Assembly (NCBI GenBank): GCA_039602395.1
Contig: JBCNJP010000027.1
Location: 32,877,962 to 32,941,961, forward strand
Source: Deinandra increscens subsp. villosa
Taxonomy: Eukaryota; Streptophyta; Magnoliopsida; Asterales; Asteraceae
Reading direction: 5' to 3'
DNA: 64,000 nucleotides
Part shown: piece by piece, positions 23,501-34,889 of the stretch
Layout of the letters: the number at the start of each line of letters is the position of its first letter
How positions within the stretch are numbered: the first letter of the stretch is position 1
The notes under the pieces: model-generated
The model's input: the letters and a program-made list of their open reading frames with translations, nothing else
What the model was told of the DNA's origin: nothing
Databases searched by the model: none
Translations under genes and position numbers: made by a program

Positions 23501-24989
23501 AGCTGCAGAGAAAAAAGAGAAAGAAAGATTGAAAGAGATAAGACTTGCTTCAAAAAGCAGTATTTTGGCAAGCAAGAAAAAAATGAGTAATGTTTTGTCC
23601 ATGTGGAAGCAAAGGAGTCATGAAAGTCAAGCACCACGGGTGGCTCTTGATGGTAATTCACCATCTGTTGTAACAGAAGAAAAACCTATTCCTGTTGGAC
23701 CATCAACAAAGGGCAAAATAATAATAGATAACTCGGCCCCACCAGTTTCTGCGAACACATCTGCTAGCTTAGATGCCCAGGAGATCCCCAGGCCTGCAGC
23801 TAACATATCTGGAGGGACATTAAGAGGTGTAATAAGGGGGTCCACATATGTGACATCATCATCTACAAATGCGTCTACAGGTTCATCAATGGTTACAGAA
23901 GCACAAAATTCTGCAGTCCCATTTAGGACAGATGCATCTGCTTTAGGTTCTTACACATCACCAGCACCTACTGTGAGTGGGAAAAGACGTTTTTCTGAGT
24001 TGCCTGTGCAGTCAGCAGTTAAAGAACAGTCTCATACTACTTATAGGGATCGAGCTGCTGAAAGAAGGAGCTTGTACGGTTCATCTTTTGGGGATGATTT
24101 ATCTGATCTTGGGGCCGGGGATCCAAGTAAGTGCCTCTCAACTACTTTCCTATAAAGAGTAAAATAAAAAATGGAGATCTAAACTATCAAGAGACTCCAG
24201 GGCCGTTGATTATTTCATTATTGTTAATTCTTATGTATTAACTATATGTGGGACGTTTGTTTTGTAAAATGTTTGAATTGGTAAGATCGAGAATCGGCTT
24301 TGAAAAGGGGTGGAATGGATTCTATGCCTTTCCCACCTGGTGTCGGAGGCCGTGGTGGTGGCGGCAATGGTGGAGAGAGTAATAGCAGTGCTCAGAGCTA
24401 TGATGTGATTACAGCTGAGAAGGCTATTGATGAGACTAATGTTGGTAACAGAATGCTTCGCAACATGGGTTGGCAAGAAGGCTTGGTAATTTTCTTGACT
24501 TGTTTAACCTTTTACGTTATAGATTTATATTTTAGCACACAGACAAAGCTTTTGCCTCTTGTTTACATGCAACTAGAGCTGGTGAAAATGGGCAGGTCAG
24601 CTATTAGGGTTTGGGTAACAGGTCAAACTAACTAGTTTGTTTACTGCTACCCTGATTTGGTTGGGCCACAACCTACTTGTTAATGTAGTTGAACCTTGAA
24701 ATAGACGGAGCAGGTGGCCGGATGTATAATGCTGAAAAAAACTAGTTCAAATGTTACGGTTTCTGACTTAGGCTGGGGGTTTGTTTTTTGTGATTTTTAA
24801 TGAGCACAGGGGTTGGGAAAGGATGGGAGTGGGATGGTGGAACCAGTGCAGGCACAGGCAACAGAAAAAAGAGCTGGACTCGGGAGTCAGCCGAAGAAGT
24901 TGGACCCGAGCCTTGAGGTGCAAGCAGGTGATAGCTACCGAACCTTGATTCAGAAGAAAGCTCTTGCTAGATTCAGAGAAATGTCATGA
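20505..24989 (+). CDS. SUA: RNA-binding splicing regulator SUA (RBM5/RBM10 family)
   Basis: Fifteen exons: 20505-20549, 20723-20763, 20874-21483, 21563-21634, 21714-21806, 21890-21969, 22044-22200, 22286-22370, 22456-22547, 22611-22679, 22764-22937, 23010-23172, 23263-24126, 24286-24485 and 24810-24989. All are GT-AG and in phase, giving 974 residues. Order of parts: an Asp/Tyr/Arg-rich and RS-rich N-terminus (to about 230), RRM1 (about 235-318, with RGFAFIDF), a RanBP2 zinc finger (about 340-372, WMCTICGCVNFARRTSCFQC), RRM2 (about 397-490, RGFAFVHF), an OCRE tyrosine repeat (GYYYDAASGFYYDG and GLYYDGNNGIWY), an Ala/Lys-rich middle, and a C-terminal G-patch (MLRNMGWQEG, GLGKDGSG). In Arabidopsis SUA controls alternative splicing of ABI3 and other transcripts in the nucleus. 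No defects seen. Confidence 0.95.
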
Positions 24990-27469
24990 ACATAATATGT
25001 AGGCAGAAGGCAGGTTGGATTAGTATGGCATTTTGTTTGTTGGTTTAAATTTGGTAAGTGAGTAGGGCTGGAAGCTTTTTAGGCTATATACCCAGCCCCG
25101 TGCATGAATGATTAAAGCGCCCCCTTTTGTTATGTTACTCAACTGGTGACCGCTGGTTTTTTCATCCTCTTTTCAGTCTCTGTTTGTGATCTTATTTTTG
25201 GATTCAGGTGATCATCTAAATTGTGAATGTTTGGACTAATTGGTTTTTGGTTGTGTTTTGGTTCAATTTATTTACAGCATATAACCCAACAATTTCTAGT
25301 TCTCATTTAAGAGCTGAACATGATGTAAAGATTTACAATTTGCCTTCCTAGTGGCGTAAAGATTTGCAATTTGCCTTCCTGGTGGCGTAAAGTATGAATA
25401 TGAAAGATTTACTATTTTTCACTGACATGACCGAACAGTTCATTGAACGGTCCAATGAATTGGTTGTTTTTTGGTTCGCCCATCCTTTTAGTAATTGCTA
25501 GTCCTCTTCATCTGTAAGAAGACGAAGTCCATGACTCTGTGTAGCGTTGTCCCTGGTTCTGTCTAGATCTGATATCTTACTTTGACGCCACTGTTATAAT
25601 GAGCTTTAGTATTGTCATTATTCCAGCGTTATAGACAATATTTTGACAATGACATCCTCATTCATTTCAGCAAACACTTGCTGATTTTAAGCGTGTTTAT
25701 TGATGCGAACCTAATGTATGAAAGATGACGGTCCCAGTTTAATCGGTCTGATTCGATTTTCTAAAGATATAAATGTAATGAGACTTTGAACAAACATAGA
25801 CTCCATTACATAGGTTATCAAAACGTTTTTATATTATTTTAAATGTAATCTGAGCATATCTAAAAAGATTATTGTTTAGTTGAATTGAGGAGCCTATTGG
25901 GCAGCTTGAGGAGGCGATACTCAATACATGTAATTTTTTTTTATATAAAATCGTGAATATCAGTGCTTTTGACCGAAAAAACAGCAAGGACGATAGCCCC
26001 CTCCAGTCCCTTCCATGCTTTGCCCATGCAGACATGAGCATGGTTTCCGTTCCATTCTTACCAAAATTCACCAATTTAATTTAGAGAACACTTGACTACA
26101 AAACAGTTCATTAGCAACATACTTAAGTAACCAAGATAACACAATAGAACAACACATATCCCATTACTTAGCTAGACTTTCATTACCACTTAGTCTTTAC
26201 ACAAACCATTTACAAAACCAAATATAAATGCAAGTTGCATGACATTTGCCCACATAGAACATGTAGGACTCACATAGAAATGTTTCAGTCCTACATGTTC
26301 TATATTGACTATACACACATGGTATTAAAAGCTGGTTTATTAAATGAGCTTAAATCTAGGCTCGAGTTCGTTTTTACTCATCGAGTAACTCACAAAGATA
26401 AAACCGCAAGATCATTTTAATCTAGGCTCGATCTTGTTCAAGATTAGTTCACAACATAGATAAAAACCATAAATCGGTTTTGGTTTTGGCTCAAGCTTGT
26501 TTAGGCCGCCTCCAACACAGCAATTGTGAGGCTGCCCTTAGGGCGCATGTCATGCATGTGGCATTGAGGCATGCTGTGCTTGGACCTTTCGCATGTAGAG
26601 ATGGGAGATTTTTTTTTCTTTTTCTTTATTTAATTTCCTCTCTCACACATAAATAATTAATAGGTAAATAGAGGTTGCATGTGGGAAGGGTGTGTAAAAA
26701 GCTGATGTGACTTGCTGACTGGTATTGCGTGTGGGAAGGACAACCCTTAATGTTGGAGAGAGACTTAAGATTAGTTCAGCACAAAGATAATAACCGTAAA
26801 ATACTATATATGTATAAAATCAAATTAAAAAATTACAGTTTGGAAATGTACATGGATTGATAAATGCAGCATATATATTGCTAATAATATCTTACAAAAC
26901 TATGTATAATCTGTATTAATATGGTTTAAGAGATTATGATATGTGAATTTGGTGAACACATGAAATTTCTGCATATTTTAAAGTTGATACTCAGGGCTGC
27001 TAGTTTCCCTTCCTCAGCTTTGGAATTACTTATATTTAAAGGCCCAACAGATGTGAGAATGACATCCCACTCCATAGATCAAGGACATTGCACTTTGAGA
27101 AGCATCATGATGATCACATCATGGCTTTTGCCTTATAGAACTTCCTAATTTGTATCCACAAATAATGTTCAAAAGATAAGATTTTTATCCATTAAAATAC
27201 GTCTTTTTTGCTTTTTAATTTTCCACTTATTCCCAACAATCATTACCTTTTGAAAGTTAATTTTTCTTTATTGATGCAGCCAAACACTTGCTTAAATAAA
27301 CTGATACACTTTTATTGTAGCTTCTTCAATTCTTACAAAGGAAACAATAACAAATTTTGATACAACCTTAACCAACTTATATCAACCTTAAATAACATGC
27401 TAAAGATAATTTCTGTCTGTTCTAACTTATTCGCCTGTTTTAAGCGTATATAGATGCGTGATTAACCGG
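24990..27469. other. Intergenic DNA between SUA and the expansin-like gene
   Basis: Contains the SUA 3' region. 25326-25392 is a tandem duplication of a 33-bp unit containing AATTTGCCTTCCT. 26240-26310 has an inverted CCTACATGTTCTAT motif. A possible MITE lies at 26509-26758. No supported gene. Confidence 0.5.
26509..26758. mobile_element. Putative MITE
   Basis: About 250 bp that starts CCTCCAACACAGC and ends with a sequence whose reverse complement is CTCCAACATTAAGGG. The interior contains GCATGTCATGCATGTGGC and two GTGTGGGAAGG copies. Only the first 8-9 bases of the ends match closely, so this call is weak. Confidence 0.3.
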
Positions 27470-28780
27470 TTATTCTTCTACCTGTACCCCAGAATCATAT
27501 ATATCACCCTTCTTCCAGTTTTCAGGTATCGAATTAACTGGAACAACCCATTTTTCATCTCCATCTTCACCACTAAGTAACATTCTTAGAGACAGCGGTC
27601 CACTAGGTGGTGATGTTGTTGTGAACACGGATCCGTAGCTTCTGTCCAATAACTTGCAATTGAAATTTATGGTCTGCATTCATATGAAACATAGGAAAAT
27701 AATATTAAACTACAGTAAGAACAAGATGTCTTGATCCATATATATATATACATGTTTACATACTAAATTAAACTTATTACCTCACATAGTTGCACTGCAG
27801 TGATATCCTTTTGGCCTTGCTGATACCATATGACAAAAGCTAGGTAATATGGGTAATCACTGCTCTCATCAATCTTTATAGTTATGTTATTTTTTGGATA
27901 GCTGCATGAAACCCTGTGGAGGGGATGGTGGCAAATCAATTATTAATTAGACTTCTAAAGTGAACCTTTTTCTGTATATTTTTTTTACTTATTTAGGGAT
28001 AGTAATTCTATAGTTGTCAAATGCGCAAAGGTGAACCTTGGGTGTAGGCACAAGACGCTTTTAAGCGAGGACCCAAGAAAAGCAAGATACATAATATAAC
28101 ATACAAATTTTTTTTAGTGGTTTTAGACATGTTTTAGGCTAGTTCGAGGCCATTTTTGATGTTTCAAACCAGTTTGGTGTGCCTTGGCAACTACTAGTAA
28201 CACAAAATAAATTTAAAATTTTGAATCTTACCTTTTGTATTCAATATCCACAATTCCTTGTGATAGTAGATCCGATGCTGCATATGGATTCTGAGCCATT
28301 TTACGGAAAGCTTTCTTGCTCATAATGAAATCCGTACGGTCACTGGATCCTTGGTCGGTTATAACAACTGTCACGCCTTCATCTGAGCAATATTTAGAGT
28401 TTGAGCACCTCACCTGATAGCAAGCACCACAGCCTACACCATCTCGATAAAGATCAGATGCAGCTGCTACATCTCCATAGTTGATTGTGGCCCCAAATGA
28501 ACCATATCCACATCTCCCAGCTGCTACATCATCAACAAAATCATGAAAAAATGTAACTAACAGAAATTAGCTATAACTATATAGATATGTTATATGTACA
28601 CGTATGCATGTTTATATATGAATAAATGTTCTCACTTTCTGATCCTTTTTCATCAGAATCTGGGTAGTATGCTGCCCGAGAATGGATGAAGGAGCCGGTA
28701 GAAGTGTCACCTTGTGCTGGATTTAGCAGGGTAAAGATTAATGCAGAAACTATAAACACAGCATGGAGTGAAAATGCCAT
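27470..28780 (-). CDS. EXLB: Expansin-like B protein
   Basis: Four exons on the minus strand: 28780-28636, 28520(or 28523)-28232, 27913-27781 and 27673-27470. They give 256 or 257 residues depending on which acceptor of a CAG/TAG pair at 28520-28523 is used. A signal peptide (about residues 1-24, ending LLNPAQG) is followed by an expansin double-psi barrel domain (CGYGSFGATINYGDV, GVGCGACYQVRC, VVITDQG, DLLSQGIVDIEYKRVSC) and a C-terminal CBM63-like domain ending GDIYDSGVQVEE. The GACYQVRC and DIEYKR signatures and lack of an HFD catalytic motif place it among the expansin-like rather than true expansin proteins. The B subtype is judged from CGYGxxGxxxNxGDV and DITAVQL. The product is expected in the cell wall; biochemical activity of this subfamily is not established. 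Confidence 0.93.
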
Positions 28781-28881
28781 TTGATTAAGGGAAGATAATA
28801 TTATGATTAAAGCCTTAAAGGAGAGAAATAAAAGATGGAGATTTGTTTTGTATGGGAGTTATTAACATAAGGTTGGTACAC

Positions 28882-28889
28882 TATTTATA
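28882..28889 (-). promoter_or_regulatory. TATA box of the expansin-like gene
   Basis: On the minus strand TATAAATA lies about 100 bp upstream of the start codon, in a CCCTATAAATAG context typical of plant promoters. Confidence 0.65.
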
Positions 28890-30289
28890 GGGAACAATAT
28901 GAGTTTGTAGTTGGTGATATTTTCTAAGGTTTTGACATTTTGAGTTGAATGAAAGAAAACTTGATACATTTGTTCCTGATCAGCCGGCCTGGTTGGATAA
29001 GGAAACTACATGGAAACCCTTTGGTGACTTTTCTTGAATATTATACTATTTTACTTTTTCTTGTGATGATTTTGATGTTGATGATGTACCTCTCTGATAT
29101 TTTTCAATTTCAGTCATATATAATATAGTGGTGGTTGTTTTCACATATATATATGCATGTCATTTACATGACTACATTATCGTGTGCACTTAAACCTTGA
29201 TTTTAACTGTTAGGCATATATTATATATTATTTATGTTTTTACATCAAAAAGAAGAAGGGTTAGTAATTTTAGTATCATTTGGTCATTTTGGTTATTTGT
29301 TTGCCAAGGGCACTGCCCTTTTTTCCAAAAAGAAAAAAGTTAATGAAATTTTGCTCGAAATTTGATTATCAGTAGTAACTAGTAACTTCCATGTGTAGTA
29401 ACCGATTATCAGTAGTATCTATCTATAGAAACTTGTTACTTCGGTAGCAAGTTGATACTTTGTCAGCAACTTAGTACAATATGACATTAACTTAATAGTT
29501 CGGTAATAACTTGATACTTTAGTAGCATTTTAGGTGTCAGTAGTAAGTTTTGGTCCAGTTATGTTAAGACCTCTTTCATATTTATCCTAGTTCCTCTTCC
29601 TTTATATGCTAGCCTTGTATTTGTAATCTGCTTTGAGCATAAAAAAATAGAAATCACTAGTTGCAGAGTGGACGTAAATCATTTTATACACCAAACCACT
29701 ATAAATCTTGTGCATGTCTCCAGTTTCATCTTTGTTTTATTTCAATTTCGTGAGTGAGAGAATGTTCGAATTCATCACCGTTGTTTGGTTGATCTGCTGC
29801 CCGATCCATCGTTCCATACCCATAACAACATCAACCATAATCTTTACTTTTACACAATTTTGACTTTGACCATTTGAAGAATAAGAATGTTTTTTTGTGT
29901 GCTAGACAAAGAAAGAGGGTTGGTAGTGGGTTTGAAGCTGAAAATAGTTAATTTCAAAACAAAGAAAGGTTGCTTGGAATAGAAGTAAAACAATGAGGAC
30001 AGTTAGGTGGTTCACCACTAATATATTATACATTCAATTCAACACACACACATATATGTATATATATATATATATCACCATACTCATGTTCCCACTTGCT
30101 CTAAAATATATCACCGTAGGCCCTAAGCTTCTTTCTTAGACGAGAGATGATTATGATTTATGGTTCTTTTTTTGAAAGTCATCACAGACAGGTTAATTTC
30201 AACTGGACGAAAAATAATATAACCATATATAGAACACGTTTTCTCAACTATAAACAAGACCAACTGTTCATGTGACTACTGGTACGCAG
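28890..30289. other. Upstream intergenic DNA of the expansin-like gene
   Basis: AT-rich with a GT/AC-poor stretch of repeated ACTTGATACTTTxGTAGCA words at 29440-29560 and a TA run at 30057-30075. No supported gene. Confidence 0.5.
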
Positions 30290-30687
30290 CATTTTTGCTA
30301 ACGGATTCTGAATGAAATCTTTTATGGTCGTAAAATTTATGACTGCAGTCAACCTCGTCGTAAAACGGTCATGGCATTTGTGACTAGTAAAATTTTGGTT
30401 GTGAACCGATAACAAAGTTTGCTACCGTCTCATTTCGGTCGCAAAATAAATGTGAGAAAAATAAATTAATGAAATGTAAAGATAAAATTCTATGGCAAAT
30501 CAGTTGCAAAACAATGGTAAAAAAAATTAAAATAAACTTCGGGCACAATTTTTATGTTTATGACTGCCAAAACGGTCGCTATATTCGGTCGCAAATATTC
30601 TTACAACTGTATTTTAGGCCGCAAAAGGTTATAATTAAATTGTGAATGATTTGAGTCATAAATATTAATTTTTATTTTTCAGTAGTG
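30290..30687. mobile_element. Fragment of a CACTA-type non-autonomous element
   Basis: Repeated GGTCGCAAA and GGTCGTAAA words in both orientations (30325-30625) resemble the subterminal repeats of CACTA elements. The right edge, read on the minus strand, begins CACTACTGAAAAATAAAAA, a CACTA-type terminus. A matching left terminus was not found, so the element is probably truncated and its left limit is approximate. Confidence 0.5.
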
Positions 30688-31455
30688 GCATGTATTTACC
30701 GCCTGTTGGCTCTTATATTATGTCTGGTGTATTGAATTGAAGGTGTGTAATGTAAACACATTATATGAGAATATTCTGTCATGAAAATCAATTTCATTTT
30801 TGGCGCTAATTAATCCAGTTGAAATTGTTGGTAGGTATGCAATGTTGAAACTGCTGTTTTGTTGAAAACATTCTTTTATAGTGGAATTAGTTAATAAAAT
30901 ATATACGATTTTTAAATTGAGGAATTAAAGATACAGACATAAATAAAAGCAAGTAAAGTCTGCTAACCAACATCAAGTGTCTTGGAGACCATCATTAACG
31001 GTTGGACCTACCATGTCTGTGCAAACAACATCTATCTTGAAATTTATTTGGTTTTTAAAACTTTCAAGAGACTGTAAAATAATATTGTTTGCATGTGAAT
31101 CATTTGCACATAAAACTACATATATAACTCAAGTTTGGATTCAAAGTTAAGACTTTGAGGTTCTCAAATTGAAGTATCAACCACTCAAGAAGCTAGATTT
31201 TGGCCATTTTAGGTTGTAATAATTGTCTCAACTTTCTTCATCAAGCTTGTAGCTTTCCTGGAAAAGAATTTTTTTTAATTTGCAGCCAATGGATGTGATC
31301 ATGATGGTAGATGTGAAAAATGATTAATATTAATTAGTGACTATACACAAGTCACCTTTTTTACTTTTGTGTTAACTTATATTTATAAAAAATGAGCGGT
31401 GAATCGATCAGATGATGTCACGACCCATTTTGACAGGGTTAACATGACTGTAACC
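30688..31455. other. Intergenic DNA up to the first gap
   Basis: AT-rich, no supported gene or repeat. It ends at the N run. Confidence 0.5.
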
Positions 31456-31955
31456 NNNNNNNNNNNNNNNNNNNNNNNNNNNNNNNNNNNNNNNNNNNNN
31501 NNNNNNNNNNNNNNNNNNNNNNNNNNNNNNNNNNNNNNNNNNNNNNNNNNNNNNNNNNNNNNNNNNNNNNNNNNNNNNNNNNNNNNNNNNNNNNNNNNNN
31601 NNNNNNNNNNNNNNNNNNNNNNNNNNNNNNNNNNNNNNNNNNNNNNNNNNNNNNNNNNNNNNNNNNNNNNNNNNNNNNNNNNNNNNNNNNNNNNNNNNNN
31701 NNNNNNNNNNNNNNNNNNNNNNNNNNNNNNNNNNNNNNNNNNNNNNNNNNNNNNNNNNNNNNNNNNNNNNNNNNNNNNNNNNNNNNNNNNNNNNNNNNNN
31801 NNNNNNNNNNNNNNNNNNNNNNNNNNNNNNNNNNNNNNNNNNNNNNNNNNNNNNNNNNNNNNNNNNNNNNNNNNNNNNNNNNNNNNNNNNNNNNNNNNNN
31901 NNNNNNNNNNNNNNNNNNNNNNNNNNNNNNNNNNNNNNNNNNNNNNNNNNNNNNN
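31456..31955. other. Assembly gap (500 N)
   Basis: Exactly 500 N, the same length as the second gap, so this is a placeholder and not a measured distance. Confidence 0.99.
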
Positions 31956-31972
31956 ACTTAATCTCAGTTATT

Positions 31973-33916
31973 TTTTTTTTGAACGGCAAATTTATTAAAA
32001 CCACCCCCACTAGCAAGAAGCTAAAAAGGGAGGGCCAACAAAGAGACACCACACATTACATGATACAAAAATTGCTCCAATCTATAGGCTTACAACATCT
32101 ATTTTCAAACCATAATTTGCACCAAGTCTTCACCTCGCATATAACCTTACTCACGGATGGCTCCCGCCCATGGAAGGTCACCTCATTCCTTTCCTTCCAA
32201 ATGCACCAACACGTGGTAAGAATAAGCCCATGAATCACCTCCTTGTTCTTCACATGAATATGGTTTCCCAAATAGATTTTAAGAAGGTCCTCAACTGAAA
32301 AAGCATAAATAGCCGGGATGTTACACCAACCCGCCAACCATTGCCACACGATCATTGAGAAACCACACCCCGTAAAAAGGTGCATAGCCGATTCTAACCC
32401 GTCACCACACATCTTACAAACCTCCGACTCTATAGAAATGTTCCTCTTACGCAAAGCGTCTACCGTGGCTATTCGATCTCGTTGAGCCCTCCACATAAAA
32501 ATATTAACTTTCGCGGGGACTAGTTTACTCCATTTCATTACATACGCCGGTCTTAACACAGTGGCATTAGACAAAATTAATCTCATCGATTTGGAGGAAA
32601 ATGTAGAGTCCCCCCCACCATTCCACGTCCACCTATTCCCTTGCCTCACCATCCACTGTTGAACTCCCAAGCTCCTATTATTAAGCTCCTTATTTTTTAA
32701 CACAATCCCTTTCCAAATGCCTCCCAATTCTTTCCTACACGGAAAGAAATCGTCTCTCCCCCTTACCGAATGAAGGGAACCTATAACTCTCCTCCAAAGC
32801 CGACCTTCCTCGGTTTTGAACCGCCACAACCACTTGCAAAGGGAGGCCGTGTTGATGTCTCCCAACGGCGCAAGACCCAAACCACCATCTTTTTTCGGAA
32901 GACAAACCTCGGCACGCTTCACCCAATGGATGCACTTTTTATCGTCCGTCCCTCCCCAAAGAAAGTTGAACCTAATCTTTTCCAAGCAAGCCAAAACCTT
33001 TTTCGGAGCCTTATAAATTGAGAAGTAGTATGATGGGAGACTATCGAGCACACTTTTAACCAACGTCAACCTCCCACCAAGCGATAAGTGTTTGGTCTTC
33101 CAATTAGAAAGCCTTCTTTGAAAAACTTCCACAACATTCTCCCAACTTCTCAACCGATTCATATTGGCGCCCACCTTGAGGCCAAGATATGTAAAAGGAA
33201 GGCTACCCTCCACACATCCAAGTCTCTCAGCCCCTCTATGCAGGTCCTCCGAATTGGTATTGATCCCAAACAAGATACACTTATGAGAATTAACTTTCAA
33301 CCCTGAAACAAGAAAGAAACACCGCAAAATACGAGTTAAGTTAGCGATGTTGGCCTCACTCCATCGGCCCAAAATCATTGCATCGTCGGCATAAAAAAGG
33401 TGTGTCAACATCGGACCCCCATTAGGGACTTGGATCCCCTCAAAGACCCCGACCGTGGAAGCCTTAGTCATCATCCAATTAAGAGCCTCCATAGCCACTA
33501 CGAAAAGATAAGGAGACAACGGATCCCCTTGACGAACCCCCCGGAAGCATTGAAACTCTTTCGTCGGCGAACCGTTAACCACCACCGACGCCCATGCCGA
33601 AGAAAGAATCCCCCTAACCCAAAGCCGCCACCTATCCGGGAAGTTCATTTGGCCCAAAATCGAGTCGATGAAAACCCATTCAATCGAATCATACGCCTTT
33701 TGGAAGTCCACTTTAAAAAACATTCCTTGGGACTTTGAATGCTTAAGCCATGATAGCACCTCATTAATAATAAGGGGCCCTTCTACAATGTTACGCCCCG
33801 CGACAAAACCCATTTGAGTTTCCGAGATGATCGAATCCAAAACCCCCTTCATTCTCCTAGCCAAGATTTTGGAGATGACCTTAGAGATGCATCCGATCAA
33901 ACTAATCGGTCTATAT
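31973..33916 (-). mobile_element. 5'-truncated L1-type LINE with target-site duplication
   Basis: The insert runs from about 33916 (5' end) to a poly(A) tail at 31973-31980. It is flanked by an 11-bp direct repeat TCTCAGTTATT at 31962-31972 and 33917-33927. The 3' end reads GCCGTTC then A residues. The 5' end falls inside the reverse transcriptase, so endonuclease and ORF1 are absent. This is the normal footprint of target-primed reverse transcription with early termination. Confidence 0.93.
32056..33915 (-). pseudogene. LINE reverse transcriptase with zf-RVT domain, N-terminally truncated
   Basis: About 614 residues remain open with no internal stop. The frame begins in the conserved YRPISLIG region of the reverse transcriptase, continues through VDFQKAYDSIEW, GVRQGDPLSPYLF and the catalytic FYADDAMIL, then SLGGRLTLVKSVLDSLP, and finishes with a zf-RVT module (WRAQRDRIATVDALRKR, CKMCGDGLESAMHLFTGC). 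Missing are the apurinic endonuclease and the first part of the RT, lost by 5' truncation. A stop lies just upstream at about 33920. There is no start codon of its own, so translation is unlikely. The clean frame suggests a recent insertion. Confidence 0.92.
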
Positions 33917-34029
33917 TCTCAGTTATTAACTTCAAGTTACAGCAACGATGATGGATTGATCTTTAGCTAATATGATTCGTTATGGGTTGTGGGCCTCTTC
34001 TTAGGCTTCAGGCTGTGTAGTCATAAGTA

Positions 34030-34243
34030 TTTGTTGTAAGGTTGTTTAAAAAATTCGAAATCAAAATAAAATTGAAATTCGAATTGTATTCGAAAATGAA
34101 AAACCAAATCAAAGTTCTTATTTGGATTTCGTATCGGATTCTAAACCGAACCAAAATTTCTTATTCGGATTTCGGATCGGATTCGGATCGACTAAAAACT
34201 TTATTCGGATATCGAATTAATTAATTAAAATATAATTTATATT

Positions 34244-34280
<37 letters not shown>

Positions 34281-34575
34281 GTTTTCTATTATTATGTATT
34301 TTAAGATTTTTTTCTATTTTGTGTGTTTTTATTGTGAATGTGAACTCTTGTTTTGAGGACATGTTGGAAAATACGTTTTGTTATTTGTTTGATTTATACA
34401 ATTGCAAACCGAAAACTGATTCGATTTATTCGAATTGAATTCGGTTTATTCTGTTCGGTGATTTGATCCGATTTAGATTCGGATCGGTTCGAAATTGGAT
34501 TTGCAAAAAAAATTTCCAATCCAATTAAATCGAATCGAATAAACCGAAATCTGATCCGATGAACACCCTACTTTG
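34030..34575. repeat. Fold-back repeat rich in TTCGGAT/ATCCGAA
   Basis: Dense copies of TTCGGATTTCGGATCGG and its complement, with a (TA)n tract near 34247-34277. The right edge has the GATGAACACCCTA terminus seen on many small plant elements. The left edge is not defined. It is probably a non-autonomous DNA element; the superfamily is not assigned. Confidence 0.4.
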
Positions 34576-34650
34576 TAGTGGGTGTTAAGGTAGGGGGTAT
34601 GGTTGATGTTGTAAGCCTAAGGCTTCAAAGTGTTGAACCAATAGTATATT

Positions 34651-34889
34651 TGTTGATTGATGATATTCAGAGACAAGAGAATTGGTTGGGTTATCTTACA
34701 ATGATCAAGTTACAGAGCATAAATAGTGAAACTAAATGCTAAACATGGAAATAAACAACTGGGAAAAACGCTGTAAAATAGCTGTCCATAGTTGTCCATT
34801 GTTGTCAACGATCTTAAATAAGGCAAGGAGAAGATGAGGATACCATATCCCATTAATCCCTCCAATCCTAGCATTTTTCTTTTCTAACA
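34651..34889 (-). repeat. 3' LTR of the gag-less copia element
   Basis: 239 bp, TG...CA ends on either strand (TGTTAG... on the element strand). No difference to 38879-39117 was found by direct reading. The pol frame ends 6 nt inside it with TAG at 34884-34886. Confidence 0.95.

Noticed and set aside
31399..32052. Long open frames on both strands spanning the first N run
   Set aside because: They consist almost entirely of unknown residues from the gap; the flanking real residues show no coding character.
32770..33738. Several plus-strand open frames opposite the LINE
   Set aside because: Antisense shadows of the open reverse transcriptase frame.
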